Source: Erwinia_E haradaeae_A (GTDB lineage Bacteria > Pseudomonadota > Gammaproteobacteria > Enterobacterales > Enterobacteriaceae). Taken from it: a stretch of 64,000 nt of DNA. Under the pieces are notes generated by a model. The model had not been told where the DNA came from. It searched no databases and saw only the letters and a list, made by a program, of their open reading frames with translations. Every line of letters begins with the position of its first letter. The stretch's first letter is position 1. Both the position numbers and the translations under genes were made by a program. Below, piece by piece: positions 58,311-64,000 of the stretch. The stretch lies in NCBI RefSeq assembly GCF_900698965.1, contig NZ_LR217725.1, forward strand, positions 372,001 to 436,000, read 5' to 3'.

Positions 58311-58844
58311 ATGTCTCGTGTTGCTAAAGCACCTGTTAGTATTCCGATCCATGTACAGGTAAAACTTGACGGTCAGGTGATTACTATTACAGGTAAAAAC
58401 GATGAGTTAATACACACGTTAAATAAAGCTGTATTAGTAGAAAAAGTTGAAAACACTCTGATTTTTCTGCCACGGACAGGTTTTACTGGTGGTTGGACTC
58501 AAGCAGGCACTGCTCGTGCTCTAGTGTACGCGATGGTCATAGGTGTGACCCAAGGTTTTACTAAAAAACTACAGCTCGTTGGCATAGGTTATCGTGCTTC
58601 CCTAAAAGGGAATCGCTTAAACTTATCGCTAGGCCTATCTCATTCTATCGATCATGTGCTTCCAGAAGGCATTACGGCTACATGTATCACTCAAACTGAT
58701 ATTACACTACAAAGTGCTGATAAACAGCTGCTTGGTCAAGTTGCCGCCGATCTACGTGCTTATCGTCCTCCTGAACCTTATAAGGGTAAAGGGATTCGTT
58801 ATGCTCATGAAGTTGTGCGTCGCAAAGAGGCCAAGAAGAAATAA
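58311..58844 (+). CDS. rplF: Ribosomal protein L6
   Basis: 50S protein at the base of the L7/L12 stalk near the sarcin-ricin loop. It has 177 residues, as in E. coli: MSRVAKAPVSIP, QLVGIGYRASLKGN, and PEPYKGKGIRYAHE. GGAGG precedes the ATG, 32 bp after rpsH. Confidence 0.97.
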   Translation: MSRVAKAPVSIPIHVQVKLDGQVITITGKNDELIHTLNKAVLVEKVENTLIFLPRTGFTGGWTQAGTARALVYAMVIGVTQGFTKKLQLVGIGYRASLKGNRLNLSLGLSHSIDHVLPEGITATCITQTDITLQSADKQLLGQVAADLRAYRPPEPYKGKGIRYAHEVVRRKEAKKK

Positions 58845-58853
58845 GGTAAGACT

Positions 58854-59207
58854 ATGGATAAAAAATCTTCTCGTCTTCGACGAGCAACTCGCTCACGTTA
58901 TCAGCTAAAAAAGCTCAGTGCCACTCGCCTAGTAGTGCACCGTACTCCACGTCATATTTACGCACAGGTTATTGCTCCTAATGGTGCTGAAATTTTAGTA
59001 GCTGCTTCTACAGTAGAAAAAATCATTAGTAAAAAATTAAAATACACTGGAAACAAGGACGCTGCAACCACTGTTGGTACAGTGGTTGCAGAACGTGCAA
59101 TTGAAAAAGGCATCACACATGTAGCTTTTGATCGTTCTGGTTTTCAATATCATGGTCGTGTGCAGGCATTAGCAGACGCCGCTCGCGAAGCTGGTCTACA
59201 GTTCTAA
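58854..59207 (+). CDS. rplR: Ribosomal protein L18
   Basis: 50S protein that brings 5S rRNA into the subunit. It has 117 residues, as in E. coli, with RRATRSRYQLKKL, RLVVHRTPRHIYAQVI, and the C-terminal FDRSGFQYHGRVQALADAAR. It starts 9 bp after rplF. Confidence 0.97.
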   Translation: MDKKSSRLRRATRSRYQLKKLSATRLVVHRTPRHIYAQVIAPNGAEILVAASTVEKIISKKLKYTGNKDAATTVGTVVAERAIEKGITHVAFDRSGFQYHGRVQALADAAREAGLQF

Positions 59208-59222
59208 GGTATAAGGTGTAAG

Positions 59223-59738
59223 ATGGCACATATCGAAAAACAACCTGGTGAACTACAGGAAAAGCTCATCTCTGTAAATCGCGTCTCTAAAACTGTTCAA
59301 GGTGGCCGTATTTTTTCTTTTACAGCCCTAACTGTTGTGGGAGACGGTAATGGACGTATGGGGTTTGGTTACGGTAAGGCACGTGAAGTGCCAGCCGCTA
59401 TTCAAAAAGCAATGGAAAAAGCTCGACGAAATATGAATTACTTTGCGTTATGCCATGGTACTTTACAACATCCTGTTAAAGGCTCTCATACAGGGTCGCG
59501 TATATTTATGAAGCCAGCATCAGAAGGAACTGGTATTATTGCTGGTGGCGCAATGCGCGCCGTGCTAGAAGTAGCCGGTATTCATAATGTGCTAGCTAAA
59601 GCTTACGGTTCAACGAATCCTATCAATGTGGTTCGCGCTACTTTAGATGGTCTTATGAAAATGAGATCTCCAGAGATGGTTGCTGCTAAACGCGGTAAAT
59701 CTATTGACAATATCCTTGGAGATATGCGGCATGGCTAA
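59223..59738 (+). CDS. rpsE: Ribosomal protein S5
   Basis: 30S accuracy protein at the mRNA entry tunnel. It has 171 residues (E. coli 167), with ISVNRVSKTVQGGRIFSFTAL, GNGRMGFGYGKAREVPAAI, and the ending IDNILGDMRHG. It overlaps rpmD by 8 bp. Confidence 0.97.
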   Translation: MAHIEKQPGELQEKLISVNRVSKTVQGGRIFSFTALTVVGDGNGRMGFGYGKAREVPAAIQKAMEKARRNMNYFALCHGTLQHPVKGSHTGSRIFMKPASEGTGIIAGGAMRAVLEVAGIHNVLAKAYGSTNPINVVRATLDGLMKMRSPEMVAAKRGKSIDNILGDMRHG

Positions 59739-59916
59739 AATGATCAAAATTACTCAAACTCGTAGCGCGATCGGTTGCCTACCTAAGCATAAGGCCACTT
59801 TGCTTGGTTTAGGTCTGCGGCGAATTGGTCATACTGTATATCGTAAAGATACAGTAGCTATTCGAGGTATGATGAGCGCCGTGTCTTACATGATTAAATC
59901 CGGGGAGGGGTTATAG
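59731..59916 (+). CDS. rpmD: Ribosomal protein L30
   Basis: Small 50S protein. It has 61 residues from MAKMIKITQTRSAIGCLPKH (E. coli 59). The ATG at 59731 lies inside the end of rpsE; the longer frame from 59680 is not used. LGLRRIGHTVYRKDTVAIRG is conserved. The rplO start codon follows the stop with no gap. Confidence 0.95.
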   Translation: MAKMIKITQTRSAIGCLPKHKATLLGLGLRRIGHTVYRKDTVAIRGMMSAVSYMIKSGEGL

Positions 59917-60351
59917 GTGTATTTAAATACTTTATCGCCTGCTGAAGGTTCTAAACATGTCGCAAAACGTTTAGGACGAGGTATTGGCTCTGGTTTTGGA
60001 AAAACCGCTGGACGGGGTCATAAAGGACAAAAATCTCGTGCTGGTAGTGGTGCACATCGCGGATTTGAGGGGGGTCAGACACCTTTGTACCGGCGTCTAC
60101 CAAAATTTGGTTTTATTTCTCGTAAGGCTATGTTTACCGCACAAGTACGCTTATCTGATTTAAATAGGATTAAAAATCCTATCATTGATCTCCATACCTT
60201 AAAAGAAGCACGTTTAATTCGTATGCAGACTAAATTTGTCAAAGTGATACTTTTTGGTGGTATTGAGACAGCCAAAACGATTCGTGGGTTACGTGTAACC
60301 CAAGGTGCTCGTTCTTTAATCCTTGCTGCTGGCGGAAAAATTGAGGCATAA
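59917..60351 (+). CDS. rplO: Ribosomal protein L15
   Basis: Late-assembly 50S protein. It has 144 residues, as in E. coli, starting from GTG directly after the rpmD stop: (M)YLNTLSPAEGSKHVAKRLG, with GRGHKGQKSRAGSG and GFEGGQTPLYRRLPKFGF. GGGGAGGGG upstream, within rpmD, serves as ribosome-binding site. Confidence 0.97.
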   Translation: MYLNTLSPAEGSKHVAKRLGRGIGSGFGKTAGRGHKGQKSRAGSGAHRGFEGGQTPLYRRLPKFGFISRKAMFTAQVRLSDLNRIKNPIIDLHTLKEARLIRMQTKFVKVILFGGIETAKTIRGLRVTQGARSLILAAGGKIEA

Positions 60352-60358
60352 CTAATCA

Positions 60359-61690
60359 ATGGTTAAGCAATCACGACTTGGTTTTCAAAGCACAAAAGGT
60401 GGCTTTAGTGAGCTAAAAATTAGACTAATATTTCTTATCGGTGCGCTGACTATTTTTCGTATTGGTTCTTTTATTCCTATTCCAGGCATAGATGTTACTA
60501 TTATTTCCAATCTACTTGAGAACCAGCGTGGAACTATTATTGACATGTTCAATATGTTTTCTGGAGGTTCCTTAAGTCGCGCTTCTATCTTTGCTCTAGG
60601 GATAATGCCATATATATCCGCATCAATTATCGTACAGATATTAACGATGGTTAACCCTACGCTATCTGAAATAAAAAAGGAAGGAGAGGTTGGTCGTCAA
60701 AAAATTAGCCAGTATACCCGTTACGCTACTTTAGCGCTTGGCATACTTCAGTCCATCGGAATCGCTATAGGTTTACCAAATATGCCAGGAATGCACGGTC
60801 TGGTATTGCATCCAGGGCTGGGATTCTGCGTCACTGCTGTTATTAGTCTAGTAACTGGAACCATGTTTCTTATGTGGTTAGGTGAGCAAATTACAGAGAG
60901 AGGAATGGGTAATGGTATTTCTATGATTATCTTTGCGGGTATTGTAGCTGGTTTGCCACCTGCAGTTGGGCATACTCTTGAAGAAGCCAGAGAAGGTGAG
61001 TTACATGTTCTTTTTTTAATATTACTAGCAGCGCTAGTCTTTTCTATCACCTTATTTGTTGTATTTATTGAGCGTGGTCAACGACGAATCCCTGTGCATT
61101 ACGCACAACGTCAGCAAGGTCGAAGAATTTATGCTGCACATAACACACACTTACCTTTAAAAGTTAATATGTCTGGGGTTATTCCTGCTATCTTTGCTTC
61201 TAGCCTAATTTTACTTCCTGCTACGCTAACATCATGGTTTGGTGGTGGTATTGGTTCTGGTTGGTTGACTAAAATTTCAATTTTCCTACAGCCTGGAGAG
61301 CCACTTTATGTGTTACTCTATGCAACAGCAATTGTTTTTTTCTCTTTTTTTTATACAGAGTTAGTTTTTAATCCACGTGAAACAGCAGATAATTTAAAAA
61401 AATGTGGTGCATTTATTTTAGGGATTCGTCCAGGAGAACATACCGGCAAGTATATTCATAAGGTTATGACCCGACTAACATTAATTGGTTCTTTATATAT
61501 TACATTGATTTGCCTCATTCCAGAGTTTCTGCGTCATGCAATGAAAGTTCCATTTTATTTTGGTGGCACATCTTTGCTGATTGTGGTAGTTGTTATCATG
61601 GATTTTATGGCGCAAGTACAAACATTGTTAATGTCTAGTCGATACGAATCTGTATTAAAAAAAGCAAACTTAAAAGGTTACAGTCGTTAA
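60359..61690 (+). CDS. secY: SecY, protein-conducting channel of the Sec translocon
   Basis: Ten-span inner-membrane core of SecYEG for protein export and insertion. It has 443 residues, as in E. coli. Features include RIGSFIPIPGID after the first segment, FNMFSGGSLSRASIFALGI forming the plug region, VFIERGQRRIPVHYAQRQQG and FYTELVFNPRETADNLKK in cytosolic loops C4 and C5, and the ending KKANLKGYSR. It supports export of DsbA and TamA encoded in this window. rpmJ follows after 9 bp. Confidence 0.98.
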   Translation: MVKQSRLGFQSTKGGFSELKIRLIFLIGALTIFRIGSFIPIPGIDVTIISNLLENQRGTIIDMFNMFSGGSLSRASIFALGIMPYISASIIVQILTMVNPTLSEIKKEGEVGRQKISQYTRYATLALGILQSIGIAIGLPNMPGMHGLVLHPGLGFCVTAVISLVTGTMFLMWLGEQITERGMGNGISMIIFAGIVAGLPPAVGHTLEEAREGELHVLFLILLAALVFSITLFVVFIERGQRRIPVHYAQRQQGRRIYAAHNTHLPLKVNMSGVIPAIFASSLILLPATLTSWFGGGIGSGWLTKISIFLQPGEPLYVLLYATAIVFFSFFYTELVFNPRETADNLKKCGAFILGIRPGEHTGKYIHKVMTRLTLIGSLYITLICLIPEFLRHAMKVPFYFGGTSLLIVVVVIMDFMAQVQTLLMSSRYESVLKKANLKGYSR

Positions 61691-61699
61691 GGGGGAAAA

Positions 61700-61816
61700 A
61701 TGAAAGTATGTGCTTCTGTTAAAAAATTATGTCGTGATTGCAAGATTATTCGTCGTAATGGAGTGGTCCGCGTAATTTGTAGTACTGAGCCTAAACATAA
61801 ACAGCGACAAGGTTAA
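61700..61816 (+). CDS. rpmJ: Ribosomal protein L36
   Basis: Smallest 50S protein, 38 residues: MKVCASVKKLCRDCKII and RVICSTEPKHKQRQG. The zinc ligands C11, C14, C27 and H32 are present, so this is the zinc-binding form; C4 is extra compared with the E. coli Arg. GGGGG lies just before the ATG. It closes spc. Confidence 0.95.
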   Translation: MKVCASVKKLCRDCKIIRRNGVVRVICSTEPKHKQRQG

Positions 61817-61866
61817 GAAATGCTTATATGTTGTAATTGGATTAAACCGATTTAAATACTTGTGTA

Positions 61867-61895
61867 TTGACTATATGTTCTAATAGAAGTATTCT
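61867..61895 (+). promoter_or_regulatory. alpha operon promoter
   Basis: TTGACT (61867-61872), 17-bp spacer, TATTCT (61890-61895), 65 bp upstream of the rpsM GTG. The leader between them is where S4 binds a pseudoknot in E. coli; pairing of that kind is possible but not shown. Confidence 0.7.
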
Positions 61896-61959
61896 AAAAT
61901 GGGCTTTTGGATAAAAGAAACACCAGGAGACACCAGTTCTTAAGATATAGGAGTGCATA

Positions 61960-62316
61960 GTGGCCCGTATAGCAGGGATTAACATTCCTGATCAAAAACA
62001 TACCGTAATTGCATTAACTGCGATATTTGGTATTGGCAAAAACCGTTCACAGTTTATTTGCAGATCAACGGGTATTGCTGAACATGTTAAGATCAGAGAT
62101 CTACCCGAAGAGAAACTTGACATGCTTCGTGATGCAGTGGCAAAATTTGTTGTTGAAGGTGATCTGCGTCGTGAAGTCACCATGAGCATTAAGCGTCTTA
62201 TGGATCTTGGGTGTTATCGTGGATTGCGTCATCGCCGCAGTCTTCCAGTTCACGGTCAACGAACAAAGACTAACGCTAGGACGCGCAAGGGTCCGCGTAA
62301 ACCGATCAAGAAATAA
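61960..62316 (+). CDS. rpsM: Ribosomal protein S13
   Basis: 30S head protein forming intersubunit bridges. It has 118 residues, as in E. coli, starting at GTG: (M)ARIAGINIPDQKHTVIAL. It also has YRGLRHRRSLPVHGQRTKTN and the basic tail RKGPRKPIKK. AGGAG precedes the GTG. The GTG start is conserved with E. coli and is the site of S4 control there. Confidence 0.97.
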   Translation: MARIAGINIPDQKHTVIALTAIFGIGKNRSQFICRSTGIAEHVKIRDLPEEKLDMLRDAVAKFVVEGDLRREVTMSIKRLMDLGCYRGLRHRRSLPVHGQRTKTNARTRKGPRKPIKK

Positions 62317-62332
62317 TCTGGATAATTAAATA

Positions 62333-62722
62333 ATGACTAAGGTACCGGTTCGTTCACGTAAGCGAGTAAAAAAACAACTCTCTGATGGAGTAGCTCATAT
62401 TCATGCCTCCTTTAACAATACTATTGTCACCATCACGGATCGTCAGGGTAATGCATTAGGTTGGGCAACAGCTGGTGGGTCTGGTTTTCGTGGTTCTCGT
62501 AAATCTACGCCATTTGCTGCACAAGTTGCTGCAGAACACTGTGCAGAATCTGTAAAGGATTATGGTATTAAAAATTTAGAGGTAATGGTTAAAGGACCAG
62601 GTCCGGGTCGCGAATCAACTATTCGCGCTCTCAATGCTGCTGGTTTTCGTATTACAAATATTACCGATGTAACCCCAATCCCACATAACGGTTGTCGTCC
62701 ACCCAAGAAACGTCGAGTTTAA
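62333..62722 (+). CDS. rpsK: Ribosomal protein S11
   Basis: 30S platform protein near the P and E sites. It has 129 residues, as in E. coli, with VAHIHASFNNTIVTITDRQG, SGFRGSRKSTPFAAQ and the C-terminal VTPIPHNGCRPPKKRRV. It starts 16 bp after rpsM. Confidence 0.98.
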   Translation: MTKVPVRSRKRVKKQLSDGVAHIHASFNNTIVTITDRQGNALGWATAGGSGFRGSRKSTPFAAQVAAEHCAESVKDYGIKNLEVMVKGPGPGRESTIRALNAAGFRITNITDVTPIPHNGCRPPKKRRV

Positions 62723-62754
62723 CATTTCTTTTTAAGGAAGATTGGAGAAAGAAA

Positions 62755-63375
62755 ATGGCAAGATATTTGGGTCCGACACTAAAGATTAGTCGTCGCGAAG
62801 GCACAGACCTATTTCTCAAGTCTGGTGTGCGCGCAATTGACACAAAATGTAATTTAGAGCAAGCCCCTGGTCAGCATGGAGCCCATACAAAACGTCTATC
62901 AGACTACGGAATTCAATTACGTGAAAAACAGAAAGTTCGCCGTATGTATGGGATACTAGAGCGCCAATTTCGCAATTATTATAAAGAAGCGGCTCGATTA
63001 CGAGGTAATACTGGCGATAATTTATTATCGCTCTTAGAAGGTCGTTTAGATAATGTAGTGTATCGTATGGGTTTTGGTGCTACACGTTCTGAGGCGCGAC
63101 AGTTAGTTAGCCATAAAGCCATTATGGTAAACAGACGAGTAGTAAATATTGCTTCTTATCAGGTATCATTAAACGATGTTATTAGCATTCGAGATAAAGC
63201 CAAAAAACAATCTCGTGTCAAAGCCGCATTAGAACTAGCAAATCAGCGTGAACAACCAACGTGGTTAGCTGTTGATGTTACAAAAATGGAAGGGGTATTT
63301 AAACATGTTCCGGAACGTACTGATCTTACTGCAGATATCAATGAACACCTTATCGTCGAACTTTACTCTAAGTAA
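62755..63375 (+). CDS. rpsD: Ribosomal protein S4
   Basis: 30S body assembly initiator and, in E. coli, repressor of the alpha operon. It has 206 residues from MARYLGPTLKISRREGTDLF, matching E. coli; the upstream frame to 62692 overlaps rpsK and is not used. The S4 RNA-binding domain LDNVVYRMGFGATRSEARQLV is intact. TTGGAGAAAG precedes the ATG. Confidence 0.98.
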   Translation: MARYLGPTLKISRREGTDLFLKSGVRAIDTKCNLEQAPGQHGAHTKRLSDYGIQLREKQKVRRMYGILERQFRNYYKEAARLRGNTGDNLLSLLEGRLDNVVYRMGFGATRSEARQLVSHKAIMVNRRVVNIASYQVSLNDVISIRDKAKKQSRVKAALELANQREQPTWLAVDVTKMEGVFKHVPERTDLTADINEHLIVELYSK

Positions 63376-63398
63376 AGTAGTATTTAAGAGAGGACATA

Positions 63399-64000
63399 AT
63401 GCAGGGTTCTGTGACTAAATTTTTAAAACCGCGACTAGTAGATATTGAACAAATTAGCTCAACGCATGCTAAAGTGACCCTTGAACCATTAGAGCGTGGT
63501 TTTGGTCATACACTAGGTAACGCACTGCGCCGTATTTTATTATCATCAATGCCTGGTTGTGCGGTGACAGAGGTCGAAATTGACGGTGTATTGCATGAAT
63601 ATAGCACAAAAGAGGGTGTTAAAGAAGATATTCTGGAAATTCTTCTGAATTTGAAAGAACTAGCAATTATAATATATGACAAAGATGAGGTTATTCTTAC
63701 GTTATGTAAGTCAGGCGTTGGTCCAGTCACTGCGGCGGATATTGCTCATCACGAAGATGTTAAAATCGTTCATTTGAAACATTTAATTTGCAACTTAACG
63801 CATGAGCACGCTAGTATTAGTATTCGGATGAAAGTACAACGTGGTCGTGGTTATATCCCTGCTTCTTCTCGTGTGAAGATCGAAGAAGATGTGCGCACAC
63901 TTGGTCGACTATTGGTCGACGCTTGTTATAGCCCAGTAGATCGTATAGCCTATAATGTTGAATCAGCACGTGTAGAACAGAGGACTGACTTAGATAAATT
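63399..64000 (+). CDS. rpoA: RNA polymerase alpha subunit, cut by window edge
   Basis: Scaffold subunit for RNA polymerase assembly. Two hundred codons are visible from MQGSVTKFLKPRLVDIEQIS. They contain the N-terminal domain landmarks LEPLERGFGHTLGNALRRILLSS in two parts, the HVKIVH-like strand, and RGRGYIPAS. GAGAGGAC precedes the ATG. The DNA-binding C-terminal domain and rplQ would lie beyond the window. Confidence 0.97.
   Translation, partial: MQGSVTKFLKPRLVDIEQISSTHAKVTLEPLERGFGHTLGNALRRILLSSMPGCAVTEVEIDGVLHEYSTKEGVKEDILEILLNLKELAIIIYDKDEVILTLCKSGVGPVTAADIAHHEDVKIVHLKHLICNLTHEHASISIRMKVQRGRGYIPASSRVKIEEDVRTLGRLLVDACYSPVDRIAYNVESARVEQRTDLDK

Overview
This window looks like part of the chromosome of a reduced, obligately host-associated gammaproteobacterium of the Enterobacterales, most likely an insect endosymbiont. 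Nearly every gene is a single-copy, full-length orthologue of an Escherichia coli gene. The DNA is AT-rich, most strongly outside genes. Transcriptional regulators, phage genes, insertion sequences and paralogues are absent. Many former operons stand as isolated genes in long empty spacers. The genus is only a guess: the pattern resembles ant (Blochmannia-type) or sharpshooter (Baumannia-type) symbionts.

Layout. Positions 1-46,240 are gene-poor: by my coordinates about 56% is coding. In order they hold tamB (cut by the window edge) and tamA on the minus strand; mrdA-mrdB; ychF; hemH (minus); pgi; a polysaccharide deacetylase (minus); ispA-dxs; ubiK; cvpA-purF; ubiX; dsbA; folK-pcnB (minus); a gene desert of 7.2 kb (28,660-35,860); glmU-glmS; fumC (minus); a 2-Cys peroxiredoxin; ribF; and tusDCB. 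From 46,358 to the right edge the window is a compact, almost gap-free ribosomal block in E. coli order: str (rpsL-rpsG-fusA-tuf), S10 (rpsJ to rpsQ), spc (rplN to rpmJ) and alpha (rpsM to rpoA, cut by the edge).

How the genes fit together. Cell-envelope functions are well represented: PBP2/RodA for elongation, GlmS/GlmU for UDP-GlcNAc, TamA/TamB for outer-membrane assembly, a deacetylase probably acting on surface polysaccharide, and DsbA. Cofactor and isoprenoid genes include ispA, dxs, ubiK, ubiX, hemH, folK and ribF. Central metabolism is represented by pgi, fumC and purF. RNA metabolism is represented by pcnB and the TusBCD sulfur relay for tRNA thiolation. The ribosomal block keeps recognisable promoters for str and alpha, an extended -10 promoter for spc, and a strong terminator between S10 and spc.

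Most notable observations: pcnB evidently starts at an AUU codon, as reported for E. coli; a perfect 46-bp palindrome lies just upstream of pgi; the desert beside glmU contains terminator-like hairpins, a possible relic reading frame and a tRNA-Cys-like anticodon arm; and the spacers carry many short tandem duplications. I found no CRISPR array, mobile element, intact tRNA or rRNA gene. I found no clearly new multigene system.
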